A stretch of 64,000 bases of DNA from Asticcacaulis sp. (GTDB taxonomy: Bacteria > Pseudomonadota > Alphaproteobacteria > Caulobacterales > Caulobacteraceae): the NCBI GenBank assembly GCA_024707255.1, contig JANQAC010000002.1:118001-182000 (forward strand), given 5' to 3'. The notes below the pieces were generated by a model. The model was not told the origin of the DNA. It did no database searches and saw only the letters and a list, made by a program, of their open reading frames with translations. Below, piece after piece: positions 26,365-34,778 of the stretch. Position numbers and translations under genes: made by a program. How positions within the stretch are numbered: the first letter of the stretch is position 1; every line of letters begins with the position of its first letter.

Positions 26365-27885
26365 TCAGGCCGTTTTCATGAAATTCTCCGACGGACAATG
26401 TTTTGCAATGAATTCGGCATGTGAAGGCACCTGTGTCACGACCCGTTTGATGCCTTCCCGGCGCTTCTGCATCAGGGCGTCCAGGGTCTCAAGCGGGATA
26501 CGGTCGGTCAGAGGGTCATAGGCTGCCGCTCTCACCCCGTGACCATGGTAGATCGAAATCCATGACGGTTCGTGGAAATGATCAAATTTGCGCACCAGAA
26601 CCTCGCCGCGCCGCTTGTAGAGCTCCAGCTTCCATTGCAGATCGTCAGGGATCGGCATGTTCGCGCAGTAGCGCCACAACTCGCCGTCACGGCTGTTCAG
26701 GCGGTAATGGGCGATGATGAAATCGCGGACATAGTCATAGGAGGCCTGATTGCGCAGATTGTATTCGTCCCGCAGATAGGGGTCTATGTCCCTGGCTGGG
26801 AACAGTTCCAGCAGGCGAATGGCCGCATTCTGGATAAAGTTGATAGAGGTCGATTCCAGCGGTTCGAGGAAGCCGGTGGCCAGCCCGACGGCGACGCAGT
26901 TCTTTTCCCAATAAGCCTTGCGATGGCCGGTCTTGAAGCGGATCAGCATCGGGTCTTTCAGCGGCGGCGCATCCAGATTTTGCATGAGCGTATCGAGTGC
27001 AGCCTGTTCACTGATGTGGCTCGATGAAAAGACATGGCCGTTGCCGGTGCGATGCTGCAGCGGGATGCGCCACTGCCAGCCGGCTTCGCGGGCGGTGGAG
27101 CGCGTGAACGGCGTCAGGTGGGGTGAGGCTGGTTTCGCCGTCGGCACGGCCCAGGCGCGATCGACCGGCAGGTAGTGCGACCAGTCGACGAACGGCACGC
27201 CCAGCGCTTCACCCAGCAGCAGGGCACGGAAACCGGTGCAGTCGATGAACAGGTCGGCGGTCTCGACCCGGCCATCATCAAGGGTCAGGCTGTCGATATA
27301 GCCGTCCTCGCCGCGCAGATTGACATGGCTGATCTTTGCATTGAGACGGCGCACACCGCGCTGCTCGCAATGCTGGCGCAGGAAACGCGCATAGAGGCCG
27401 GCGTCAAAGTGGAACGCGTAGGAATAGTCGTGCATCGGCGAGCGCGGGTCGGGATTGGGCGGGAAGAACTTGCCCGCATAGGCCATCTGGGTGCCGACGC
27501 TGTAGGCTTCCAGTGGCGTCGGATCACCCGCCAGGTTGAGGCGGCGCCAGATCTGGTGCGCGGCAATCCCCTCGTGCGTGCCGCCGTAATCACCGAACGG
27601 GTGGAAGTATCGATTGCCTTCGTGTCCCCAGCCCTGAAATTCGATGCCGAGCTTGAAGGTGGCTTCGGTGGCGCGGATAAAGCTCGCCTCATCAATGCCG
27701 ACATGTTCATTGAACAGACGGATGGTCGGAATGGTGGCCTCGCCGACACCGATCGTGCCGATGTCTTCCGATTCGATCAGCAGGATTTCGACGGCCTGAG
27801 CCAGGCCCGTGCGCAGGGCGGCAGCGGTCATCCAGCCGGCCGTGCCGCCACCAGCGATGATGATCTTGCGAATTGGTTCAGCCAT
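26365..27885 (-). CDS. Tryptophan-halogenase-like flavoprotein 2
   Basis: Intact 506-residue member of the flavin-dependent halogenase family: FAD-binding [14 protein letters not shown] at the start, GVGEATIPTIRLFNEHVGIDEASFIRATEATFKLGIEF, DCTGFRALLLGEALGV and the WQWRIP motif (family consensus WxWxIP), plus LATGFLEPLESTSI. A GGGGAA ribosome-binding site precedes the ATG. It lies downstream of the TonB receptor gene on the same strand, separated by a GC-rich hairpin and an intrinsic terminator, so expression may be reduced relative to the receptor. Enzyme activity and substrate are unproven. Confidence 0.9.
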   Translation of the reverse strand: MAEPIRKIIIAGGGTAGWMTAAALRTGLAQAVEILLIESEDIGTIGVGEATIPTIRLFNEHVGIDEASFIRATEATFKLGIEFQGWGHEGNRYFHPFGDYGGTHEGIAAHQIWRRLNLAGDPTPLEAYSVGTQMAYAGKFFPPNPDPRSPMHDYSYAFHFDAGLYARFLRQHCEQRGVRRLNAKISHVNLRGEDGYIDSLTLDDGRVETADLFIDCTGFRALLLGEALGVPFVDWSHYLPVDRAWAVPTAKPASPHLTPFTRSTAREAGWQWRIPLQHRTGNGHVFSSSHISEQAALDTLMQNLDAPPLKDPMLIRFKTGHRKAYWEKNCVAVGLATGFLEPLESTSINFIQNAAIRLLELFPARDIDPYLRDEYNLRNQASYDYVRDFIIAHYRLNSRDGELWRYCANMPIPDDLQWKLELYKRRGEVLVRKFDHFHEPSWISIYHGHGVRAAAYDPLTDRIPLETLDALMQKRREGIKRVVTQVPSHAEFIAKHCPSENFMKTA

Positions 27886-27948
27886 GCACGTTTCCCCGGT
27901 TTTTGGACTGTGGCGACCGTCTTATAGCAGCAAAACAGGGCCTGACAT

Positions 27949-27980
27949 AAAAAGCCCCTCCCGGTGAAACCGGAAGGGGC
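27949..27980 (-). terminator. Intrinsic terminator downstream of the TonB receptor gene
   Basis: On the minus strand, GCCCCTTCCGGT / ACCGGGAGGGGC forms a strong stem (one mismatch) with a TTTC-type loop and is followed at once by TTTTTATG. It lies about 75 bases past the TonB receptor stop and 65 bases before the halogenase 2 start. Confidence 0.85.
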
Positions 27981-28004
27981 AGAGAGAAGCAAACTTCAGG
28001 GAGG

Positions 28005-28040
28005 CGGCGCCGGCGGAAAGTCTCGGGACCGCCGGCGCCG
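28005..28040. repeat. GC-rich perfect hairpin between the TonB receptor and its terminator
   Basis: CGGCGCCGGCGG and CCGCCGGCGCCG form a perfect 12-bp stem around a 12-base loop. With no T-run it is not a terminator by itself; placed just 15 bases after the receptor stop and before a separate intrinsic terminator, it could stabilise the 3' end of the receptor mRNA. Confidence 0.55.
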
Positions 28041-28054
28041 GGAAGCTGCCGTCT

Positions 28055-30943
28055 TTAGAACAGGCCGCGCAGGACGACCGAGATACGGCGGTCGGTCTTG
28101 ATGGCCGAGTACCACTGGGTTTCCAGCGGCGCGGTCAGATCGCTCGACACCAGTTGGGTGGTGGTCGAGTGTGTCAGGTTCACGGCACGGACGCCGATCT
28201 TGTAGTTCGGGTTGATCGTGTAGAAGATCGAGCCGTCGAGCTGGCCGTAATCATCCGCCCACAGCGGACGGTTCACGTTGGCCGCCGAGGTGGTGTAGAG
28301 GTACTTGGAGCGCCAGTTGTAGGCCAGGCGCGCCGAGATGCCGTATTTTTCATACATCAGGGCAACATTGTAGCTGTCCGGGGACATGCCTTCCAGCGGC
28401 AGGGCGTTGAGGGCGCTGCCATCGACCGATCCGGAGTTACGACCGCCCGACGAGTCGATATGCGTGTAGTTGGCTTGCATACCCAGGCCGTTGAACGGCG
28501 CCGGCAGGAAGTCGTAGAACTGCTGATAGGCGACTTCGAAACCATCGACCTTGCCATCGACCGTGCCGTTGAAGCGGCGGGTGACATCGTAGGTGAAGGT
28601 CTGGCCGTTGCTGGTATAGGTTTCGGCGCGCGTACCATTATAGATGTAGTTGGTGAGATCCTTTTTGAACAGGTCGAGCGTGAAGCTGCCGGTCGGGGCG
28701 AAGTACCATTCCGCCGTCAGGTCATACTGGTTGGCCTCGATCGGTTTCAGATTCGGGTTACCGCCGGTACCGGTATATTTGGGCTCGCTGCCCGGAGCGT
28801 AGGATATGCCGAAGGTCGGGTTGCCGTTGGTGTCCGTGCCGGTGGAATAGCTGTTGAACGTATAGCCGAGCGAAGTGTAGGGGCTGAGCCAGGCCAGTTC
28901 CGGACGGACTATGCCCTTGGAGGCGGCAAAGCGGAACTGGAGTTGATCATTCCATTTCATGCGCACGTTCAGGCTCGGCAGGGTATTGGTATAGTCCTGC
29001 GAACCACCATAGGCCTGGCCGAGAGTACCAAATGCCACGGCGGCGTTATAGTCGGTACAGTTTTCCGTACATGTGCCGGCGATATTCGGCAGGGTTGCCG
29101 AGATAAAGCTGTTGCCGGTGGCTTCGGTCTTCACGATGCGGACACCGAAATTACCATCGACCGTGTGGCCGCTGATTTCACCACCAAATTTGGCGTTGAT
29201 GTAAGCGGCAGTTGTTTTCTCGTTCTGCGTGTTCAGACCGCCGCTGGCGGCATAGGTCGACCAGTCGTCGCTGAGTGGCTTCCAGCCCCAGGAGGCCGTG
29301 TTGGCCATCGCCAGAAGCTGGGCTGTCGTGGCGGTGCCGCGATTGACGATCGAGGCTTCCGGGAAGACGACCGAGCCGGGGACCGGGACATCACCATTCA
29401 TGAAGTTGCTGAAATCGCGCACTTCATATGTACCGGAACCGGTATTAGTGGTTGATTGCGGATCGCCGGCATTGCCCCAGTACTGAGAAGACAGGAAGCC
29501 CCAGTTATAGCCGGACTGCCGGGTGTTGTAATCCTTGTCGGTGGTGCGGACACCGAACTTGAAGCTCTTGAGCCAACCGGCGTCGAGTTGATAATCGCCA
29601 TCGATACGGGCGGCGATTTCCTTGCCATCATTCTGTTCAATATGGTCCATCGCCGCAGCCCACCAGTATTGAGACGCGTCGGCGGTATCCTTGCCGGAAA
29701 CGCTGATCACGGGCAGATCACCCGAAATATCAATCGTGGCGTCGGGCTTGTCGGCGGCGGTTTGACCGATCTGCAGGAAGGCGGTGTTTGACAGGACATG
29801 TGCTGTGGACTTCACATACTGCACATCTCCGGCCAGGGTCAGGCGGTCATTGACATTCCAGCGGGCGTGCAGCGACACATCAGTCGTTTCATTATGGTCT
29901 TCGCCATAGCGCGTGTTCGAGGTTATGCCGGCTTGTTTGACCGTGCCGCTCTTGAAGACGCCGTTGGAGTCATACTGATAGGTTGCCATGGAGTCGGCCG
30001 AAGAGAATTCGCCGCTGTCGTTATAGAAGCCGACATTATATTCGGTGTTCTTCGGCTCCGCCTTGGCGTTCAGGACCGATAGAGTGAATTCCAGATCATC
30101 GCTCGGACGCCATTGCAGGGCACCGTTGATCGCCGTGCGCTTCTGGTTCCAGTCGATGGTACGCCAGCCCATGGTATTGGGGATCAGTTTGTCGCCAACC
30201 TGATTGTAGCGGTCAACGGCAATGACATTCGTCATATTGCCTTCATTGACCAGCGAGTAGTTCAGCAGGGCGCCGACTTCACCGATCGAGGTGTTCCAGC
30301 GGTTGGAATAGAGGGCGCTGAGCGAATAGTGGTTTTTCTTTTGCAGGTCGCCTTGCGTGGCGTCCGCCGTGAAGGCGATGATCGGCTTCTTCGAGTCAAA
30401 CGGCAGGCGGGTGCGCAGGTTGACCGTGCCGCCGATGCCGCCTTCGATCATGTCGGCCGAGGGGTTCTTATAGACGTCAACGCCGGCCAGCAGGTCGGAG
30501 GACACATCGCCCCACGAGAGGCCGCGGCCGTTCTTGGCGGAGAAGATGTCGCGGCCGTTGGTTTCCGAACGGACCCAGGCCAGGCCGCGGATTTCGACGC
30601 CGCCGGCTTCAGCCGTCATGCGGATCGGGTCATTGGCTTCGGCGGCGCGCTGGATGGTGACGCCGGAAATGCGTTGCAGGGCGTCGGCCACCGAACGATC
30701 CGGCAGGGCGCCGATATCGACGGCGGTGACCGAATCCACGATCACGTCCGAGTCCTTCTTGATCTTTTGCGCGCTCTTGAGCTGGGCGCGCTGGCCGGTC
30801 ACGATGATGACCGTGTCGTCAGCCGGGGCGGCGGCAGGCGCGGCGTCCTGTGCGTGGGCGATGGCGCCGAGGGCCAGCGTGCCGAGAACGGCCATGGAGG
30901 CGGTTCCCATCAGCAGGCCCAGTTTCTTTTTAGTCGTCGTCAT
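28055..30943 (-). CDS. TonB-dependent receptor, carbohydrate-uptake type
   Basis: Outer-membrane active transporter. The ATG at 30943 is chosen: GGGAG stands 9 bases upstream and the product opens with a signal peptide (KKKLGLLMGTASMAVLGTLALGAIAHA); the frame stays open further upstream but without good start signals. The ~962-residue protein has a TonB-box-like stretch (DDTVIIVTG), a plug (SVADALQRISGVTIQR...GGVEIRGL), and a beta barrel ending in AIKTDRRISVVLRGLF with the terminal aromatic residue. The long plug-barrel family fits the Caulobacter-type receptors for plant and algal oligosaccharides. Two palindromic operators lie 250-290 bases upstream. No ExbB/ExbD/TonB genes are nearby. Confidence 0.93.
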   Translation of the reverse strand: MTTTKKKLGLLMGTASMAVLGTLALGAIAHAQDAAPAAAPADDTVIIVTGQRAQLKSAQKIKKDSDVIVDSVTAVDIGALPDRSVADALQRISGVTIQRAAEANDPIRMTAEAGGVEIRGLAWVRSETNGRDIFSAKNGRGLSWGDVSSDLLAGVDVYKNPSADMIEGGIGGTVNLRTRLPFDSKKPIIAFTADATQGDLQKKNHYSLSALYSNRWNTSIGEVGALLNYSLVNEGNMTNVIAVDRYNQVGDKLIPNTMGWRTIDWNQKRTAINGALQWRPSDDLEFTLSVLNAKAEPKNTEYNVGFYNDSGEFSSADSMATYQYDSNGVFKSGTVKQAGITSNTRYGEDHNETTDVSLHARWNVNDRLTLAGDVQYVKSTAHVLSNTAFLQIGQTAADKPDATIDISGDLPVISVSGKDTADASQYWWAAAMDHIEQNDGKEIAARIDGDYQLDAGWLKSFKFGVRTTDKDYNTRQSGYNWGFLSSQYWGNAGDPQSTTNTGSGTYEVRDFSNFMNGDVPVPGSVVFPEASIVNRGTATTAQLLAMANTASWGWKPLSDDWSTYAASGGLNTQNEKTTAAYINAKFGGEISGHTVDGNFGVRIVKTEATGNSFISATLPNIAGTCTENCTDYNAAVAFGTLGQAYGGSQDYTNTLPSLNVRMKWNDQLQFRFAASKGIVRPELAWLSPYTSLGYTFNSYSTGTDTNGNPTFGISYAPGSEPKYTGTGGNPNLKPIEANQYDLTAEWYFAPTGSFTLDLFKKDLTNYIYNGTRAETYTSNGQTFTYDVTRRFNGTVDGKVDGFEVAYQQFYDFLPAPFNGLGMQANYTHIDSSGGRNSGSVDGSALNALPLEGMSPDSYNVALMYEKYGISARLAYNWRSKYLYTTSAANVNRPLWADDYGQLDGSIFYTINPNYKIGVRAVNLTHSTTTQLVSSDLTAPLETQWYSAIKTDRRISVVLRGLF

Positions 30944-31195
30944 TAAACGTCTCCCTGGAGTGAACAGCCGCGCGCTTTCCGAACGCGGCATAAGCGGAAC
31001 TGACAAGACGGGAGAACGGCCCACGGCGTGGCGACCGCGTGCATATAAAACATTGTTTAAATGTAAAAACGCTGAAACGTGACAATAAGGCCCGTATGAG
31101 CGTTTCGCCAATCCTTACGTTCTTTCCCAACTTGTTTGATACGATACTCGCCGGCGGACTCGGTGTGTGCGCCGAGGGCCTTGGGTCCGTATTCC

Positions 31196-31209
31196 TGATA
31201 ACGCTATCA
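31196..31209. promoter_or_regulatory. Operator palindrome TGATAACGCTATCA upstream of the TonB receptor
   Basis: TGATAACGCTATCA, a 14-bp imperfect palindrome, resembles TGTTAGCGCTATCA at 39277-39290 in front of the GntR-family gene (two differences). The TGnTAnCGCTAnCA shape is that of sugar-regulator operators in Caulobacteraceae, such as those of xylose genes. It is centred two helical turns from the LacI-type site at 31217-31230. Confidence 0.5.
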
Positions 31210-31216
31210 TAGGGTC

Positions 31217-31230
31217 TGACAACGTTGCCA
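31217..31230. promoter_or_regulatory. LacI-type operator palindrome TGACAACGTTGCCA upstream of the TonB receptor
   Basis: TGACAACGTTGCCA differs at only two positions from the site upstream of the halogenase 1-lacI operon (17457-17470) and has the central CG usual for LacI-family operators. It lies about 275 bases upstream of the receptor start. Confidence 0.55.
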
Positions 31231-31599
31231 GGTTTTATTGATCACTTGTACTATAAATAGGGTGCTTGATAGCAAAAATGCCACAGAAGTCATTGAAATG
31301 GCGTAAATTTTTTTATGTATGATAAATGCGCAGCGTGAAATTTCAAAATTAAAAAAATTATTACAGACGAAATATTTAATGTCCGTCTTGTGACTTTCCA
31401 TTTTCGATTTCCGGATAATGAATGGAACCTCGACCTGACGGGGCGCCCCGAATCTGTGGCAAAAAATGCGCATGACGGCGTTATTCCGCACCCTTGAGGG
31501 GCCGTCGGGGTTCTTGATATTGCACTTTGGTTAATTTGGGTTAACCATGTTATCCGGGCAGGTTGCCAAAATGGCATAAGAAAGGGCAGGGGGCTGCGC

Positions 31600-32973
31600 G
31601 TGGGTTCGTTATTACCTGACTCGATCGATGTGGCGGCGGGGCTGGTCTTCGTCTACCTGCTGATGAGCCTGCTGACCACCGTGGTGCGCGAAGCCATAGA
31701 GGGCTTCATGAAGCGCCGGTCGCGCAACCTGGAAAAGGGGCTGATCGAGCTTTTGTGCGATCATCCGCCGCAAAATGTCAGCAACAGGACGGCCAGGGTC
31801 ACAGCCGATGCCACCGGCTACGAGCTGCTGAAAAATTTCTACGACCATCCCCTGACCATGTCGCTCTATCGCGGCCGCTACACCATTCCGCCGAAGCGCC
31901 GCTTCTTCCAGGGCAAGAACCTGCCCTCCTATATTCCCAGCAGCCATTTCGCCTTCGTTGTGCTTGACCTGCTGGCGGACAGGGGCGGCAATAACGCCGA
32001 GGGCAGCCTCGACCCGAACGCCATCCTCACGGCCAGCCGCAACCTGCCCAATGCCCGGCTGTCGAAGATGGTCCAGTTCGCCATCAATAATTCGGCCGGC
32101 GATATCGACAAGGCGCGGATGTTCCTGGAAAACTGGTACAATGCCACGATGGACCGCGTTTCCGGCTGGTATCGCCTCGAAACCCAGACGCTGATCTTCT
32201 GGCTGGCCCTGGTCACCTGCGTCATCCTGAATGTCAATACGGTGGTGATCGCCCAGAGCCTCTATCTCAGCCCGTCCCTGCGCAAGGCGGTCGAGGCGTC
32301 GTCGGAGACCTATTACAAGGAAAAGGCCAGCGTTCACAGCGACGCCTCGCAACTGATGCCCGATTCCGGCAATAACCCCTTGAGCGCGCTCGACCTGCCC
32401 CTGGGCTGGAACGACACCACCATCGACACCATGAACCACCTGTTCCGCTTCTGCGATAGTCCCGGCGACGCCACCTATACGCCGGGCAATTGCCGCACCA
32501 CGGAAATTCCGGTGACGCCCATGCCGGACTGGTCGAAAGGCAGCTTTACGCACAATCTCAGCCAGAGCTGGCGCAATATCTCCGAACGCACGGTCAATCT
32601 CTATCGCGGCACGCCTTCGCTGGGCGATAATGCCCTGTTCAATGTCCTGCCGCTGATCTCATTGGTCGCGGGGTGGCTGATGACCGCCTTCGCCGTGACG
32701 CTCGGCGCGCCTTTCTGGTTCGATATACTGGCCCGCCTGATGACGGTACGCTCGACCCTCAAGCCCAAGGATGGCGGCAGCGGCGTGACCGGATCCGATG
32801 GTCTGGCCTCCCTGATGAACGCGTTCAAGCCGGCCGCGGACAATACCGGCACTTCGCAGGTCACGCCGCAACTTGGCTACCAGCCATCTCTCGTGGCGTC
32901 TGCCGGCAATGTGCCGGACGACCTCGCCGCCCTGCGCGCGCTCGATCCCGGCCAGCGCCCGCGCGACGACTGA
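31600..32973 (+). CDS. Uncharacterised multi-pass membrane protein, first gene of the cell-wall cassette
   Basis: 457 residues, GTG start after a purine-rich GGGCAGGGGG. About four membrane helices are visible: residues ~10-32 (VAAGLVFVYLLMSLLTTVV), ~195-220 (TLIFWLALVTCVILNVNTVVIA) and a pair around 345-375 (VLPLISLVAGWLMTAFAVTLGAPFWFDIL). A large soluble segment sits between helices 2 and 3, and a Ser/Gly/Pro-rich tail ends the protein. I do not recognise the family. It stands 15 bases before the GH19-M15 endolysin-like gene, so a role in presenting or releasing that enzyme, or in envelope maintenance, is plausible but unproven. Confidence 0.75.
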   Translation: MGSLLPDSIDVAAGLVFVYLLMSLLTTVVREAIEGFMKRRSRNLEKGLIELLCDHPPQNVSNRTARVTADATGYELLKNFYDHPLTMSLYRGRYTIPPKRRFFQGKNLPSYIPSSHFAFVVLDLLADRGGNNAEGSLDPNAILTASRNLPNARLSKMVQFAINNSAGDIDKARMFLENWYNATMDRVSGWYRLETQTLIFWLALVTCVILNVNTVVIAQSLYLSPSLRKAVEASSETYYKEKASVHSDASQLMPDSGNNPLSALDLPLGWNDTTIDTMNHLFRFCDSPGDATYTPGNCRTTEIPVTPMPDWSKGSFTHNLSQSWRNISERTVNLYRGTPSLGDNALFNVLPLISLVAGWLMTAFAVTLGAPFWFDILARLMTVRSTLKPKDGGSGVTGSDGLASLMNAFKPAADNTGTSQVTPQLGYQPSLVASAGNVPDDLAALRALDPGQRPRDD

Positions 32974-32988
32974 CGGGGGGGGGGACGC

Positions 32989-34078
32989 ATGACCATCATC
33001 ACGCCTGAACGGCTGAAGGCGCTGTCACCCTCAATCCGTGACGATCGTGCGCTGGCCTATGCGCCGGCGCTGGAAGCCTGCCTGGCCCTGGGCAATATCA
33101 CCTCGCGTCAGCGCCTCGTCCATTTCCTGGCGCAACTGGCGCATGAAAGCGCCGGGTTTCGGGCGTTGAAGGAAAACCTGAACTACCGCCCGGATGTGCT
33201 GCTGGCCGTCTTCCGCAGCCGGGTCCAGACCATTGAGAAAGCCAATGAACTGGTGGCGGTGGGACCGGACGCCATTGCCGAGTTCGTCTATGGCAACCGG
33301 CCGTCGCTCGGCAATGTCAATCCCGGCGACGGGGGCGAAATATATCGGTCGCGGTTTCATCATGATCACCGGCCGCAGCAACTACGCCACCTATGCCGCG
33401 CTCATCAACCAGCCCCTCCTCGACCAGCCGGAATTGCTCGAAGACCCGGTTTACGCCGCTCAGGGTGCCGCCGCCTTCTGGAAACAGACGGGCTGCAACG
33501 CCAAGGCTGACGCCGACGACGTCGAGGGCGTGACACGCATCGTCAATGGCGGGGTCAATGGCCTGGAAGACCGCAAAATCTGGCTTGATAAGGCCAGGGC
33601 CGTCTTCCCGGCGCTGGACGTGCCCGCCGAACCCGCCCCGCCGGCCAACGGTTTCGCGCAGTATTTCACGCTCGACGAACTGACCCATACCGAGCACCGC
33701 AATATCGACAATATGCCATCGCCGGAAATGGTCCAAACCCTGCGACAGACGGCACAGCAGATGGACCGGGTGCGCACGCTGCTCGGCAAGCCGATCAGGG
33801 TCAACAGCGGCTACCGCTCGCCGGCCCTCAATGCAGCCGTCGGCGGTGCCCCAAACAGCGCCCATATGAGCGGCTATGCGGTCGATTTTGTCTGTCCGGG
33901 CTTCGGTACGCCGTTGCAAATCTGCCAGAAGATCATTGCCAGCGACATCCGCTTCGATCAATTGATCCAGGAAGGCACTTGGGTGCATATCTCTTTCGAT
34001 CCGCGTCTGCGGATGCAGCAACTGACGGCCACCTTTACCGCCGCAGGCACACAGTATTCCAGTGGCGTCACAGCCTGA
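32989..34078 (+). pseudogene. GH19-like lysozyme/chitinase fused to M15 peptidase, interrupted by a one-base frameshift
   Basis: Bifunctional peptidoglycan hydrolase. The first frame carries a GH19/endolysin-type muramidase domain (FLAQLAHESAGFRALKENLNYRPD, catalytic Glu in HESAG); it shifts at the five-G run 33331-33335, where four G would give GDGAKYIGRGFIMITGRSNY. The second frame completes GH19 and adds a C-terminal M15 peptidase domain with zinc ligands in SAHMSGYAVDF (SxHxxGxAxD) and WVHISF. Corrected length about 362 residues. No signal peptide, so secretion needs help or occurs through lysis, as in phage endolysins. The joined domains cut glycan and peptide bonds. Confidence 0.85.
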
Positions 34079-34171
34079 CCGGCGATTTGTCTGGCGGCCG
34101 GGGTGGCGACCCATCAAAGCCACATTATGTAGGTAGTGAAAAAAGACCATTCCCGTGTTAAGGTATCCAGT

Positions 34172-34772
34172 ATGCGCAGCCGCCGTCATTTCCTGTCCCT
34201 CGCCCTGTCCGCCGGCGCCGCCGGCCTGATCGTGCCGCGCGCCCACGCGGCCACATCGGGCGGCCCGTCTCCGCAATTGCTGGCCAGGGCGCGGCAGGCT
34301 TTGCTGAGCCACGGCGACCGGATCGCCCATACCGACCTGATGGGTATTGCCGATTTTTCCCGGCCTTCGCATGAACCGCGCTTCCATATTCTCAACCTGG
34401 CGGATGGCCGCAGCCAGTCCTTCCTGGTGGCCCACGGCAAGGGGTCCGATCTCAACCATACGGGATGGCTCCAGCGTTTTTCCAATGCCCCCGGTTCGGA
34501 AGCGACCTCGGAAGGCAGCTACCTGACCGGCGATACCTATACGGGTAAGCACGGCCTTTCGCGCCGGCTTGAGGGGCTCGATCCTCAGAACAATAATGCC
34601 TTCAGCCGCGCCATCGTTATTCACGGCGCCTGGTATGTCAGTCCCGAAATGGTGGCCACGACCGGCAAGCTGGGCCGCAGCCGAGGGGTGCCTGGCGTTT
34701 TCCGAAGCCGATCGCCAGACCGTGATGGACCGTCTGGGCGCCGGTCGCCTCATCTATGCCGGAAAGGCCTGA
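34172..34772 (+). pseudogene. YkuD_2-type murein L,D-transpeptidase-like protein, interrupted by a one-base frameshift
   Basis: Start at the ATG of RSRRHFLSLALSAGAAGLIV, a signal peptide with a Tat-like RR; the reading frame is open 12 codons further upstream without a good ribosome-binding site. The ~199-residue product matches the L,D-transpeptidase catalytic domain family YkuD_2: RFHILNLADGRSQSFLVAHGKGSD, GSYLTGDTYTGKHGLSRRLEGL, VIHGAWYVS and the active-site GRSEGCLAF with the catalytic Cys. The Cys motif is reached only after removing one C at 34681-34682 (AGCCGAG should be AGCGAG); as written, the frame misses it. Six bases precede the next transpeptidase gene. Confidence 0.85.
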
Positions 34773-34778
34773 CGCAAC

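Larger units (their letters stand above)
30944..31599. other. Gene-free control region between the TonB receptor and the cell-wall cassette
   Basis: About 650 bases. The half near the receptor is GC-rich and codes nothing convincing; 31230-31420 is strongly AT-rich, with short open frames that lack start signals and known motifs and that I reject. It contains two palindromic operators 21 bp apart centre to centre (31196-31209 and 31217-31230). Divergent promoters for the receptor (leftward) and the membrane protein at 31600 (rightward) must lie here. The receptor transcript would have a leader of up to about 250 bases. Confidence 0.6.

Noticed and set aside
28055-31111. Longer TonB receptor form starting at 31111
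   Set aside because: The extra 56 residues precede a clear signal peptide, and the ATG at 30943 has its own ribosome-binding site.
31207-31577. Two overlapping minus-strand open frames in the AT-rich region right of the TonB receptor
   Set aside because: Composition is that of non-coding AT-rich DNA, no start signals, no motifs; the first overlaps the operator sites.
32989-34078. GH19-M15 gene as evidence of a prophage
   Set aside because: No integrase, capsid, portal or tail genes in the neighbourhood; neighbours are cell-wall enzymes.
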